64,000 nucleotides of DNA from Dyadobacter sp. CY356 (GTDB taxonomy: Bacteria; Bacteroidota; Bacteroidia; Cytophagales; Spirosomataceae). Below the pieces are notes generated by a model that was not told the origin of the DNA, did not search any database, and saw only the letters and a program-made list of their open reading frames with translations. The stretch lies in contig NZ_JAJTSZ010000012.1 in the NCBI RefSeq assembly GCF_021440195.1, forward strand, positions 106,579 to 170,578, in the 5' to 3' direction. Every line of letters begins with the position of its first letter. Position 1 is the first letter of the stretch. This document shows positions 36,077-45,470 of this stretch, one piece after another. The translations under genes were made by a program, and so were the position numbers.

Positions 36077-36319
36077 ATGCATTTAGATATCATTACCCCA
36101 GATAAAAAAGTGTTTGCCGGAGAGGCAAATGCTGTTACTTTACCGGGTACCGACGGACAGTTTCAGGTTTTGAACAACCACGCACCGCTTGTAAGCTCGC
36201 TTAAACGCGGAGACCTGGTTGTCGATATCAGCGGCGCCAAAACAACTTATACCATCGATGGTGGTGTGGTTGAGGTACTGAACAATAAAGTTTTGGTTTT
36301 GGCTGAGGCGGTTTTGTAG
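36077..36319 (+). CDS. atpC: ATP synthase F1 subunit epsilon, short form
   Basis: An 80-residue protein covering only the N-terminal beta-sandwich: MHLDIITPDKKVFAGEANAV, LPGTDGQFQVLNNHAPLVSS and a strand ending LVLAEAVL. The C-terminal helical hairpin that inhibits ATPase activity in longer homologues (about 130 residues) is absent. That is usual for the short Bacteroidota form, so I treat it as complete. It makes the rotor foot that joins gamma to the c-ring. Confidence 0.92.
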   Translation: MHLDIITPDKKVFAGEANAVTLPGTDGQFQVLNNHAPLVSSLKRGDLVVDISGAKTTYTIDGGVVEVLNNKVLVLAEAVL

Positions 36320-36342
36320 GGTAAAAAAAGATAAATTTTTAG

Positions 36343-36378
36343 TAGGGTGCACGCTTTCGGCGTGTACCCTATTTTTTT
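36343..36378 (+). terminator. Intrinsic terminator of atpDC
   Basis: TAGGGTGCACGC (36343-36354) pairs with GCGTGTACCCTA (36360-36371) with one G-U pair and a TTTCG loop, then TTTTTTT. Confidence 0.92.
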
Positions 36379-36479
36379 ATACTGTTTAAGATACTCATCT
36401 TGAACAAATAGAAGTGACGTTTCTTAACTTTCTCTAAAGTTTAACTATTTTCGGAAAAGTACTTTTCCTGATCACTCCT

Positions 36480-37820
36480 ATGACACAACCTTCTCCCAAA
36501 AAAGAACTTCTCAAAATACTTGGCGTCGGCTTTGGTATTGCCGTAACCATCGGTGGTACCATTGGAACCGGAATTCTTCGAAAACCAGGCCCCATCGCAG
36601 CGCAACTGGGAGAACCCTGGCTCATTATGGGCGTCTGGATTGCTGTAAGTTTATATGCTTTTCTGGGAACATTATGTACGATTGAACTCGGTACTTCTGT
36701 TCCAAAAGCTGGTGCCTGGTATGTTTATGCGCGCCGCGCTTTTGGTGATTATGCCGGGTTTGTCGTTGGAATAAACAGCTGGATGGGCACCTGTGCCGCA
36801 TTGGGTTTCGGAGTTTATACCATGAGCGAATATCTCGCACTACTGATTCCCTCACTTCTGGGTTATGAACCTTATGTCGCCGCTTCAATATTACTGATCC
36901 TGACAGGAATACACTGGATTGGTCTGGCATTGGCCAGTACTTTTCAAAATATAATGAGTTTCCTGAAAGCTGTGGGACTATTTACCTTTGTGGCCGTTTG
37001 TTACATTTATGGAAATGAAATTTCCTCAGCCGATGCAACTTTAACAACGAGTAAAATTATCCAGAACGGAAGTGTTATAGGACCGGTCATATTTTCGCTG
37101 CAAGCCATTTTTTACACTTATGATGGTTGGCACACAGCCGCCTATTTCACCGAAGAAGATGAAAATCCGACAAAAAATCTTCCTAAATCAATGATCGGTG
37201 GTGTTTTGCTGATCATCATTATTTATCTGCTTTGCAATCTGGCAATACTTTACATTTTGCCAATGAATGAACTGGCCAACTCAAAACTTGCGGCCGCGGA
37301 TGCGATCAAACTGATATTTGGGGAAGGATCTGCGAAAATTGTTACGATATTTTTGATGGTTTCCATACTCGGGATTGTGAATGCGCAAATGTTATTCAAC
37401 CCAAGAGTTTTGTATTCCATGAGCCGGGATGGCTTGTTTATCAATGCTGCAACCTATGTAAACAAAGGCGGAACACCTGCGCTCGCCATGCCGATAACGG
37501 CTGCTGTGGCTATTGTCCTTATTCTGGTGGGGAAAGAAGCTTGCGAAAAACTGTCGGATATTGCTACTTTCTTTTTTGTATTGGGCTATACTTCCGGATT
37601 TGCTTCCTTGCTTATGTTAAGAAAAAAAGAACCGCTTTTGGCACGGCCCTGGAAAGTGCCGGCTTATCCGGTTTTGCCAATTCTGATGTTAATCATCTCA
37701 TTAGCTTTTTTGGTTTCAGCTGTCGTGCAGGATATTTCAAGCAGTAAGTATTCAATTTTGTTTTTGGTATTGAGTTATCCGATTTTCCTGTCCGTTCAGC
37801 GGTTGAACAGAAGGAATTAA
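36480..37820 (+). CDS. APC-family amino acid permease
   Basis: A 446-residue polytopic protein with about 12 hydrophobic segments. The first span carries VTIGGTIGTGILRKPGPIA, the GTGI loop that binds the amino-acid backbone in APC transporters. It is followed by FYTYDGWHTAAYFTEEDENP, the TM6-7 region typical of LAT-like or amino-acid permeases. Substrate unknown. No partner gene; the atpC terminator separates it from atpDC. Confidence 0.9.
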   Translation: MTQPSPKKELLKILGVGFGIAVTIGGTIGTGILRKPGPIAAQLGEPWLIMGVWIAVSLYAFLGTLCTIELGTSVPKAGAWYVYARRAFGDYAGFVVGINSWMGTCAALGFGVYTMSEYLALLIPSLLGYEPYVAASILLILTGIHWIGLALASTFQNIMSFLKAVGLFTFVAVCYIYGNEISSADATLTTSKIIQNGSVIGPVIFSLQAIFYTYDGWHTAAYFTEEDENPTKNLPKSMIGGVLLIIIIYLLCNLAILYILPMNELANSKLAAADAIKLIFGEGSAKIVTIFLMVSILGIVNAQMLFNPRVLYSMSRDGLFINAATYVNKGGTPALAMPITAAVAIVLILVGKEACEKLSDIATFFFVLGYTSGFASLLMLRKKEPLLARPWKVPAYPVLPILMLIISLAFLVSAVVQDISSSKYSILFLVLSYPIFLSVQRLNRRN

Positions 37821-37857
37821 ATCTCATTAATTAACACACACTAAACTTAATATTGAC

Positions 37858-38319
37858 ATGGCAGGTACTTTTTCACAATTGTATGTTCAGGTAGTTTTTG
37901 CTGTAAAAGGCAGGGAAAATTTGATTAGAAAGGAATTCAGGACTGAATTGCACGAATACATTGCCGGAATAATTAAAGGCAAAGATCAGAAACCCATTAT
38001 CGTTAATGGCGTTGGTGATCATGTGCATGTTTTCGTTGGGCTCCGATGGTCAATGTCCGTGTCTGATTTGGTAAGAGATATCAAGAATAATTCTTCAAAC
38101 TTTATCAATTCGCGGAAATTTGTCAAAGGTAAGTTTGCATGGCAGGAAGGTTTTGGCGCATTTACTTATGGACAATCGCAGATCGATTCGGTTTTTAAGT
38201 ATATTAGTAACCAGGAAGCACATCATCAAAAGAAAACCTTTAAAGAAGAATATATTGATATGCTGGCGAAATTTCAGGTTCAGTATGATGAGAAATATTT
38301 GTTTGATTGGATTGAGTAA
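37858..38319 (+). mobile_element. REP-associated IS200-like transposase (RAYT, Y1 HUH)
   Basis: A 153-residue Y1 transposase, a complete single domain. The HUH motif is GDHVHVFVGL with His55 and His57, and the catalytic tyrosine is probably Tyr115 in VFKYISNQEAHH. WQEGFGAFTYGQSQID is a conserved block. There are no obvious flanking IS ends or target duplication, as expected of a domesticated RAYT. Three REPIN-like units follow within 400 bases, and two more lie in the 6.4-6.7 kb spacer. This supports the view that the RAYT mobilises or once mobilised them. Family knowledge: RAYTs nick at REP hairpins. Confidence 0.9.
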
Positions 38320-38362
38320 TTTTTCAAAATATTTTTGATTTTATGATATTTGGTCGGGTTGG

Positions 38363-38434
38363 TTATGTCACCCGTTCCGGGTTTGGTTTTCGGCTCGATC
38401 TAACTTGCTATAATAATATCATCCCTTCGGGATT
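38363..38434 (+). repeat. REPIN-like repeat family A, copy 3
   Basis: Same orientation as copy 1: ATGTCACCCGTTCCGGGT, a variable middle, CTATAATAATATC and ATCCCTTCGGGAT. It begins 44 bases past the RAYT stop codon. Confidence 0.75.
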
Positions 38435-38519
38435 CAGGATAAAGGAAAGTTTATTAAATGTAGGCTTTATAATCCTGGGAAATAATCTAAACCATTTCAT
38501 CTTAAAATTCGAATTGCAA

Positions 38520-38592
38520 AATCCCGAAGGAATGACATTATTATAGAAAGGTAACCACCAGCTATTTGTAAATCCTGAAAGGCTGGCACAAG
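38520..38592 (-). repeat. REPIN-like repeat family A, copy 4
   Basis: Inverted relative to copy 3: AATCCCGAAGGAATGACATT, then ATTATAGAAAGGTAACC, ending CCTGAAAGGCTGGCAC. One base of the first palindrome differs from copy 5. Confidence 0.75.
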
Positions 38593-38635
38593 GAATTACA
38601 TAAATACATTTAAACCTAAATCTCACGAATCGAAA

Positions 38636-38709
38636 AATCCCGAAGGGATGACATTATTATAGAAAGGTAACCAAATTCAACCGCTTAAACCCTGAAAGGG
38701 TGGCATAGG
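38636..38709 (-). repeat. REPIN-like repeat family A, copy 5
   Basis: Same orientation as copy 4: AATCCCGAAGGGATGACATT, then ATTATAGAAAGGTAACC, ending CCCTGAAAGGGTGGCATA. Copies 4 and 5 share about 37 identical bases at the left end with one difference. The remainder of the 38320-38805 spacer shows nothing else. Confidence 0.75.
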
Positions 38710-38805
38710 AAATCTTAACCAAACCCATTCAAAAAACCCAAAATATAACCATGATAAAATCACCCTTCTAACCCTTTCATAAAAAATCAAAATTCATTAT
38801 TAGCC

Positions 38806-41235
38806 ATGCCCTTTAAACTCACCTTTCTAAAAACCATCGCTCTCGTTTTCGCAGTTTTTCTGCTTGCCTCCTACAAATGGGCGGACGATGATTTTTCAAA
38901 AATAATTCTTAGCCGTTTACAGGAATATCGCCGCATCTTTCCTCAGGAGAAGGCCTATTTACATCTGGACAAACCGTATTACATCACCGGCGACACACTT
39001 TTTTTTAAAGCATATCTGGCAGAAGGCTCCGTACATTTTGCGGACAGTGCAAGCCAGGTTCTTTATGTGGATCTTATTGATAAGAGAACCGGGAAAAACA
39101 TTTCGTTAAGAAGAGTAAAACTCGACGGAGGTATTGGGAATGGCGATATAGTGCTCAACGATGATCTTCCAAAAGGAGCTTATGCCATCAGAGCCTACAC
39201 CAGCTGGATGCGCAATTTTCAGGAAGACTTCTTCTTTCATAAAGACATTTATCTTTTCAATGACGATATTGAAAAACCTGCAAGTCCCGTTTCCGGGCTG
39301 GATGTCCAGTTTTTTCCTGAGGGTGGCCAGCTGGTAGCAGGCTTAAATACCCGTATTGGCTTTAAAGCGATTGATGAGTCAGGTTTGGGGCCGGATGTTG
39401 AAGGTTATATTCTGAATCAAAATAATGACACCATTGTCCCTATCAAAAGTGAGCACCTGGGTATGGGCAAATTCCCTTTTCAGCCTTTGGCTAATCAGAA
39501 ATATACGGCTTATTTAAGAAAAAAGTCGGAGCCGTTTAAAGCTTTCAATCTCCCCGAAGTAAAACCGGAAGGCTTTATCATGATGGTGAATAACCTGACC
39601 ACAACAGATAAAATGCGTGTTCTGATTTATGCCCACTTTGCTGATAATACGGAGAAGGAAGTGAATATTATTGCACACACAAGGGGTTTAGTCGCATTTG
39701 CGGCCAAAGGAAAAGTAACAAAAAAAGGGTTGCAGCTTAACGTTCCAACATCAGCATTTCCGGATGGGATCACACAGCTGACTCTTTTTGACCATCTGAA
39801 TCAACCTGTATGTGAGCGGCTTGTTTTTATTGACCATGGTGACCGCCTGAATGTCAAAATCAATACCCAGAAAAAAATATATAAAATAAGGGAGAAAACG
39901 GAGGTTGAAGTGACGGTGACAGACAGCGCCGGAGCTCCTGTGGAAACCAATTTATCGGTTGCTGTTACCGATGCAGGGCAGATCGCTCAGCAGCCTTTCG
40001 ACCAGAATATTGTTTCCTACCTGATGCTTTCTTCCGATTTAAAAGGAAATATTGAGCAACCTGCATATTACTTTGATCTTACAAAAGAAGACAGAAAAAT
40101 GAAAGTGGATGTGTTGATGATGACACAGGGTTGGCGCAGGTTTGACTGGAAAGATGTTTTACAGGAAACCCATACTGCACCTGCACGTTTTGTTGAACAG
40201 GGATTTTCTATCCAGGGCGAAGTTAAACGAGGGAAAAAACCTGTTGAAAATGTAATGCTTTCGGTTTACCTTTCAAATGACAGTATCAATACTTTTCTTA
40301 GTACCGAAACAGGACCGACCGGATTGTTTTCACTCGACAATCTTGTTTTTAAAGATTCATTGAATGTCCGGTTACAAGGAATGAGCCCTAAAAACCGGGA
40401 TGTGCTCAACATTCTTGTCGCTCCGTTTGACCCGCCTAAATTCACCATTTCCCGCATACCTTTTTACCCGGTTACGGTGGACGCATTACAAATGGCCGCT
40501 TATTTGAAAAGGGCAGAAGAATATCTGGCCATTGAAAAGAAAATCCGCGATAGCAGGGAAAAGTTATTAAAAGAAGTGACGATTCGCGGGCAAAAAGAGG
40601 TGCAGCGGGATTCCAGGAAATTATACAGTCGTGCAGACGCAACAATCAAAGTTTCATCCATGCCAGCCGGTGGTGCTATGACTGTTCTGGATATGTTACA
40701 GGGCCGCGTGGCTGGTGTGGTCGTTTCAGGATCGGGATCCAACGCTTCGGTGCGTATCAGAAATAGTAATTCAGAACCTACGTTTTTACTGGACGGTGTT
40801 CCGGTTGAAAAAGATTATATTACCTCTATCAATATTTTTGATGTTGAGACAATTGATGTGTTAAAAGGTGCCTCAGCTGCAATTTATGGCAGTCGTGGGG
40901 GAGGTGGCGTTATTTCCGTACTGACCAAACGTGCCAATGCGAACTATGATTATTCCAAAGATATCGTTCCGGGCGTGACCGTTGCCAAAATTGCAGGTTT
41001 CAATACGCCACGTGAATTTTACACACCACGTTATGACCTGGATCTGCCAAATAATAATATTCCTGATTACCGTTCAACTTTTTTCTGGGCTCCCATGCTC
41101 AGAACTAACAAAAACGGCAAAGCCAGGTTTAGTTATTTCAACACAGATGCCAATACAAATGTTACAATCCGGGCCGAGGCATTGACAGCCTGGGGAATAC
41201 CAGGATCAGGTGAAGGAAGCTATTCCGTGCGATAA
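38806..41235 (+). CDS. MG2-type secreted protein with TonB-receptor plug, no barrel
   Basis: An 809-residue protein with an N-terminal signal-like helix (TIALVFAVFLLASYKW). Residues about 40-300 contain an alpha-2-macroglobulin MG2-like start: KAYLHLDKPYYITGDTLFFK. More beta domains follow. At about 613-712 is a TonB-dependent receptor plug: TVLDMLQGRVAGVVVSGSGS, LDGVPV, IETIDVLKG-like (VETIDVLKGASAAIYGSRGG) and GGVISVLTKRA. The 22-strand barrel that normally follows is missing; about 100 further residues end the chain. Such barrel-less MG2/plug proteins occur in Bacteroidota, and their function is not established. It might act as a periplasmic or surface adaptor. Confidence 0.8.
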   Translation: MPFKLTFLKTIALVFAVFLLASYKWADDDFSKIILSRLQEYRRIFPQEKAYLHLDKPYYITGDTLFFKAYLAEGSVHFADSASQVLYVDLIDKRTGKNISLRRVKLDGGIGNGDIVLNDDLPKGAYAIRAYTSWMRNFQEDFFFHKDIYLFNDDIEKPASPVSGLDVQFFPEGGQLVAGLNTRIGFKAIDESGLGPDVEGYILNQNNDTIVPIKSEHLGMGKFPFQPLANQKYTAYLRKKSEPFKAFNLPEVKPEGFIMMVNNLTTTDKMRVLIYAHFADNTEKEVNIIAHTRGLVAFAAKGKVTKKGLQLNVPTSAFPDGITQLTLFDHLNQPVCERLVFIDHGDRLNVKINTQKKIYKIREKTEVEVTVTDSAGAPVETNLSVAVTDAGQIAQQPFDQNIVSYLMLSSDLKGNIEQPAYYFDLTKEDRKMKVDVLMMTQGWRRFDWKDVLQETHTAPARFVEQGFSIQGEVKRGKKPVENVMLSVYLSNDSINTFLSTETGPTGLFSLDNLVFKDSLNVRLQGMSPKNRDVLNILVAPFDPPKFTISRIPFYPVTVDALQMAAYLKRAEEYLAIEKKIRDSREKLLKEVTIRGQKEVQRDSRKLYSRADATIKVSSMPAGGAMTVLDMLQGRVAGVVVSGSGSNASVRIRNSNSEPTFLLDGVPVEKDYITSINIFDVETIDVLKGASAAIYGSRGGGGVISVLTKRANANYDYSKDIVPGVTVAKIAGFNTPREFYTPRYDLDLPNNNIPDYRSTFFWAPMLRTNKNGKARFSYFNTDANTNVTIRAEALTAWGIPGSGEGSYSVR

Positions 41236-41385
41236 ATGATTTTCTTACACGAATATTTTCCAATATCCGTTACTAAGGAGAAGGTCACGGGATTTCAGCC
41301 AATCAACACGAAAAAAATGGTACCTTTGCTGTTTATATTGAAATAGATGATCCGTCGAGATCGCTGATGGGCAACAAGATAAAAT

Positions 41386-43131
41386 ATGAGGATAGAATTA
41401 TTCAGGATATTTTTGCTGACAAGCATTTTAATGGCTTGCGGGATTGCGCGTGTCGATGCACAGCGCAAAAGTAAAACCAATGAAAAAGAAAAATCCGCAG
41501 TGGTTTCAGGATTTCGGCTGGAAGAAGAAACACTTACCTCCGAAGGCATGAAGTTCATGATGACCGATCAGCCAGCCCGTGCACTTCCGGTTTTTGAACA
41601 GATCATCAAAAAAAGCCCATCCGACGGAGCCGGGTATTATTTGCTGGCCACCGCGCTGCTTAAACTCGATAAACAGGATGATGCACTTGTTCCTGCTAAA
41701 AAAGCATATGATCTGGATAAAACAAATCCGTTTTATGCCCAGCAACTAGCGCAGCTTTACGCAAAAAAAAGAAAATATTCCGATGCTGCTCAAATCTACG
41801 AGCCACTTGTCACCAAAAATCCTGAAAATCTGGAATACGGAATTGAGCTGGCTGCCATTTATGTTTTCAACGAACAATTTGACAAAGCGATCCAGACGTA
41901 TGACCTTCTTGAAAAATCAATTGGTGTAACCGAAGAAATTACGCATCAGAAAGAACAACTTTATTTACGGGAAAATAAACTGGATAAAGCGCTGGCCGAG
42001 GCAAAAAAGCTGATTGACAGCGAACCCGGAGAAGCAAGTTATCGTGTTGAAATTGCTGAAATGCTGATTGCCAACGACAAAGTCTCGGAAGCTATTGGCC
42101 CCTTGCAGGAAGCATTAAAAATAAACCCGGATGAAGCCCAGGCGCATGTGCTTCTGGCCGATATTTATCGTCGGAATGGTGATGTTGAAAAATGTAATCA
42201 GGAACTGAAACTCGTTTTTGCTAACCCAAACCTGGATGCAGATCCAAAAATCCGTGTACTTTCAGGTTACCTGAAAATGCTGAAAACGGATGAGGAAATG
42301 AATGAAGCCCTGGTTTTGGCAAAGCAATTGGCAGATACACATCCAAATGAAGCACGTACTCAGGTCATTTATGCTGATCTATTAATGCGTCGCGGACAAA
42401 AAGCGGAGGCGCGTGATATGTATGCAAAAGCAGCCAGGCTGGATGGTTCTGTGTATGAGGTCTGGGGTGCGATTATCCAGTTGGACGGGGACTTAAATCA
42501 AGTGGACAGTTTATTGGTCCACTCTGAAAAAGCACTGGAAATTTTCCCAAATCAAGGCCTGTTGTGGTATTCAAACGGAACGGCACTTTTGATGAAGAAG
42601 AATTACAAACAAGCCATTTCATCATTTGAAGAAAGTCTGAAACTGATCACAGACAAACCGGATATGATCCCTTATATCCACGCTCAGCTTGGTGACGCAT
42701 ATAATGGCCTTGGAGATAATGTAAAATCAGATGCAGCTTATGATCTGGCTTTGCAGGAAAACCCTGACAATGATCACGTTTTAAATAATTATAGTTATTT
42801 CCTTTCTCTGCGTAAGGAAAAGCTGGATCTGGCATTAAAAATGTCGGAACGTTTAGTACAGCAGCACCAGGACAATCCTACTTATCTGGACACTTATGCC
42901 TGGGTATTATACATTCGTAAAGATTACAAAAAGGCAAAAGAATCGTTAGAAAAGGCAATTCAGGATACTTCCAATATCAGTGGCACGATTGTTGAACATT
43001 ATGGAGATGTACTTTTTAAACTTGGCGAACGTGACAATGCCGTTCTCCAATGGAAAAAAGCGAAGAAAATGGGGGAAACAACTGAACTACTTGACAAAAA
43101 AATAGCAACCGGAACATTACATGAACAATAA
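41386..43131 (+). CDS. Secreted TPR protein of an envelope cluster
   Basis: A 581-residue protein with an N-terminal signal (LFRIFLLTSILMACGIARVD, then AQ). About a dozen TPR-like repeats follow, for example DGAGYYLLATALLKLDKQDD, KKRKYSDAAQIYEPLVTKNP and DEAQAHVLLADIYRRNGDVE. It overlaps the DUF4292 gene by 11 bases, so the two are translationally coupled. The order TPR - DUF4292 - M23/EnvC is a recurrent Bacteroidota arrangement (from memory), pointing to a role in envelope maintenance. Confidence 0.85.
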   Translation: MRIELFRIFLLTSILMACGIARVDAQRKSKTNEKEKSAVVSGFRLEEETLTSEGMKFMMTDQPARALPVFEQIIKKSPSDGAGYYLLATALLKLDKQDDALVPAKKAYDLDKTNPFYAQQLAQLYAKKRKYSDAAQIYEPLVTKNPENLEYGIELAAIYVFNEQFDKAIQTYDLLEKSIGVTEEITHQKEQLYLRENKLDKALAEAKKLIDSEPGEASYRVEIAEMLIANDKVSEAIGPLQEALKINPDEAQAHVLLADIYRRNGDVEKCNQELKLVFANPNLDADPKIRVLSGYLKMLKTDEEMNEALVLAKQLADTHPNEARTQVIYADLLMRRGQKAEARDMYAKAARLDGSVYEVWGAIIQLDGDLNQVDSLLVHSEKALEIFPNQGLLWYSNGTALLMKKNYKQAISSFEESLKLITDKPDMIPYIHAQLGDAYNGLGDNVKSDAAYDLALQENPDNDHVLNNYSYFLSLRKEKLDLALKMSERLVQQHQDNPTYLDTYAWVLYIRKDYKKAKESLEKAIQDTSNISGTIVEHYGDVLFKLGERDNAVLQWKKAKKMGETTELLDKKIATGTLHEQ

Positions 43132-43951
43132 GATTACAGTATGGTTCCTGGCTTTGGGCTGCATCTGGTTTACTTCATGCCACAAAAAACATCTTTCAAA
43201 AGGAACGACCAGGCCAACACTTGACTCGTCCTTCGTAGTAAAAGATTCTTCAAAAACGGATTCAGTAGTTGCTAATTCCGTAGCACCTGTTACGGTGAAA
43301 GAAGTTGCGTTTGACTATCTTTTGACAAAATCCAAATTTTCATTTCGCAGCAGCACACAGGATTTCGATAACACCAATGTCAACATCAGAATAAAAAAAG
43401 ACAGCCTGATCTGGCTTTCAGTGACCGGCGTTGGTTTTGAAGTAGCGCGTGGTTTAATTACGCCTGATTCTATTGTTTTCGTTGATAAATTTCACAAGGA
43501 ATACTTTGTTTTTACCTACGCACAGCTCAGTAAACAATATAATTTTGATCTGAATTTCAAACTTTTGCAATCGATCATTATAGGAAATCTGCCTTTCGCA
43601 CCTACTGCCGATACAAAGGTTTTAAAGGAAAATGATTTTGTTGTCCTGCATCAGGAGAATGCCCGGATTATTTTGGATAACTATATTGATGAAAAAAATC
43701 TGAAACTGCAAAAGCTTAAAGCGGTTGAAGTACCTACAAAAAATACTTTTGTTTTAAATTATGAGGACTTTAAGGAGGTAAACGGTTTTCTGTTTCCTTT
43801 TGGCAGCCTCATCAATCTCGACGTCCAGTCTCAAAAAGACAAACAATTTTACCAGACTACCATGCGAATCAAGCATAACAAGGTAGAATTGGCAAGTAAA
43901 AATCCTGGATTCCCTTTTAGTATCCCTTCCAGCTATACCCGCAAAAGGTAA
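43121..43951 (+). CDS. DUF4292 lipoprotein
   Basis: A 276-residue protein with a lipoprotein signal (WFLALGCIWFTSC, Cys20), then a Ser/Thr-rich linker. The DUF4292 body shows FDYLLTKSKFSFRSSTQDFD, VNIRIKKDSLIWLSVTGVGF and EVARGLITPDSIVF. This pattern of beta strands resembles the LolA/LolB-like half-barrel fold (inference). It begins inside the end of the TPR gene and is followed by the EnvC-like gene, so all three are probably co-transcribed. Confidence 0.88.
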   Translation: MNNKITVWFLALGCIWFTSCHKKHLSKGTTRPTLDSSFVVKDSSKTDSVVANSVAPVTVKEVAFDYLLTKSKFSFRSSTQDFDNTNVNIRIKKDSLIWLSVTGVGFEVARGLITPDSIVFVDKFHKEYFVFTYAQLSKQYNFDLNFKLLQSIIIGNLPFAPTADTKVLKENDFVVLHQENARIILDNYIDEKNLKLQKLKAVEVPTKNTFVLNYEDFKEVNGFLFPFGSLINLDVQSQKDKQFYQTTMRIKHNKVELASKNPGFPFSIPSSYTRKR

Positions 43952-44047
43952 AAATCCAGATTCTCCACGCATTTATAGGCACAAAAACGTGAAGTCTGCT
44001 TAACTTTACACGCCCTTTAAGGTATTTTGGCAGCAAGAAAAATAAAT

Positions 44048-45388
44048 ATGCCCTTTCATCAACCGAATTATCGTCGTTTATTTTTGGTACTCACACTTCT
44101 GTGCGGTACTTCTTTTAGCGTATTTGCCCAAAAAACCCGGGAACAGCTCGAACGGGAAAAAAGTGAAAACCAGAGCAAGATGAATGAAATTCAGAGTATT
44201 CTGAAACAAACATCTTCCCAAAAAAACGTCAACCTTGGCCAGTTACGTGCCCTGAATCAGCAGATCAATAACTTAAAGAAAAAGATTGATCTGCTTTCGG
44301 ATGATATGGCGATTCTGGATAAGGAACTTAAAACGCTTGAAAAAAAGCGTCAGGTTTTGGCCAATGATCTGGGTAAATTAAAAGCCGAGTATGGCGATAT
44401 GATTTATGAAGCTTCAAAAAGAAACGTTTATCTGAATCAGTTGGTTTTCCTCTTTTCATCAGGCACCTTCAATCAGTTTGTTTTACGTTACAAATATTTA
44501 AAACAATATACTGATGCCCGTCAGGGACAGGTAAAACAGATGGAAGTTCTGGAAAAAGAATTGATGGCCGAACGCCAGCGTATTACTTCCAAAAAACAAC
44601 AGCAGCAAACGGTACTTGTAACCCAGGTTTCGGAAAATACAAAACTCGAAGGACTGAAAACCAAACAGGATGAGGTTGTAAAAGAGTTATCCCAAAAGGA
44701 AGTTGAGCTGAGAAATCAGTTAGCCGAGAACCGGAAAGCGACTAATTTATTGGAAGCCAACATCCGCCGGATTGCGGAAAGAGAGAAAAAGGAAAGAGAA
44801 AGAAGGGAGAGAGAGGAACGTGCTGAACGTGAGGCAAAAAGAAAAGCTGAACGTGAACGTGTAGCACGAGAGAATGCAGAAAGAGAGAAAAAGGGAGAGG
44901 CAAAAGTAGTGGTAGAAGAACCAAAAGATGAGCCGGTGGTTTCGTCAAGCGGAATGAGTGATGAAGAAGTTACACTTGCATCGTCATTTGCAGCTTCGCA
45001 ATCACGCTTATCATGGCCAACGAGAGGGTTTATTTCAGGTCATTTCGGGCAGCGTCCACATGCTGTTTTGAAAGGTGTGATGGTTGATAACCTGGGGGTT
45101 GATATACAAACCAATGCAGGAGAAACGGTTCGTTCGGTTTATGACGGCGTTGTTCTGGATGTAACACAAATGCCGGGAATGGGTAATGTTGTGGCCATTC
45201 AACACGGAAATTACATGACTGTTTACGCAAAAATGTCTGGTGTAACGGTTCAGGCCGGACAGAAAGTAAAAGCCAGGGAAACCATCGGGCGCGTGGCGAC
45301 GGATGGTGACGGAACTTCTGAACTTCAATTCCAGATCTGGAAAAGTACTTCACGCCTGAATCCGGAAAGCTGGCTGATAAGGAGATAA
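44048..45388 (+). CDS. EnvC-like M23-domain protein, degenerate LytM
   Basis: A signal peptide (LFLVLTLLCGTSFSVFAQ) is followed by a long coiled coil (about 30-240, continuing into an R/E-rich stretch) and a C-terminal LytM domain. I chose the ATG at 44048 over the TTG at 44027. The LytM catalytic residues are missing: NLGVDIQT has Asn where HxxxD-type peptidases have His, and ELQFQIWK lacks the HxH pair. This is the pattern of EnvC/NlpD-type proteins, which do not cut peptidoglycan but activate amidases during division. No amidase gene is adjacent. 446 residues. Confidence 0.88.
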   Translation: MPFHQPNYRRLFLVLTLLCGTSFSVFAQKTREQLEREKSENQSKMNEIQSILKQTSSQKNVNLGQLRALNQQINNLKKKIDLLSDDMAILDKELKTLEKKRQVLANDLGKLKAEYGDMIYEASKRNVYLNQLVFLFSSGTFNQFVLRYKYLKQYTDARQGQVKQMEVLEKELMAERQRITSKKQQQQTVLVTQVSENTKLEGLKTKQDEVVKELSQKEVELRNQLAENRKATNLLEANIRRIAEREKKERERREREERAEREAKRKAERERVARENAEREKKGEAKVVVEEPKDEPVVSSSGMSDEEVTLASSFAASQSRLSWPTRGFISGHFGQRPHAVLKGVMVDNLGVDIQTNAGETVRSVYDGVVLDVTQMPGMGNVVAIQHGNYMTVYAKMSGVTVQAGQKVKARETIGRVATDGDGTSELQFQIWKSTSRLNPESWLIRR

Positions 45389-45398
45389 GTTTTAATGA

Positions 45399-45464
45399 TT
45401 AATTGTTAATGGTAAATTGTTAATGTCTTAGCATTAACCATTAATAATTGACAATTAACAATTA
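45399..45464. repeat. AT-rich imperfect inverted repeat before panB
   Basis: Reiterated TTGTTAA/TTAACAA heptamers form an imperfect hairpin centred near 45428, with AATTGTTAATGG on one side and CCATTAATAATTG then TTAACAATT on the other. It ends seven bases before the panB ATG and fills the spacer. Confidence 0.5.
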
Positions 45465-45470
45465 AAAAAA

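Noticed and set aside
38343..38626. Short open frames on both strands after the RAYT gene
   Set aside because: Both are translations of repeat family A and contain IPSGF-like echoes of the palindromes.
38363..38709. Regularly repeated units resembling a CRISPR array
   Set aside because: Units are inverted relative to each other, unevenly spaced, and carry palindromes at both ends; no cas gene is near.
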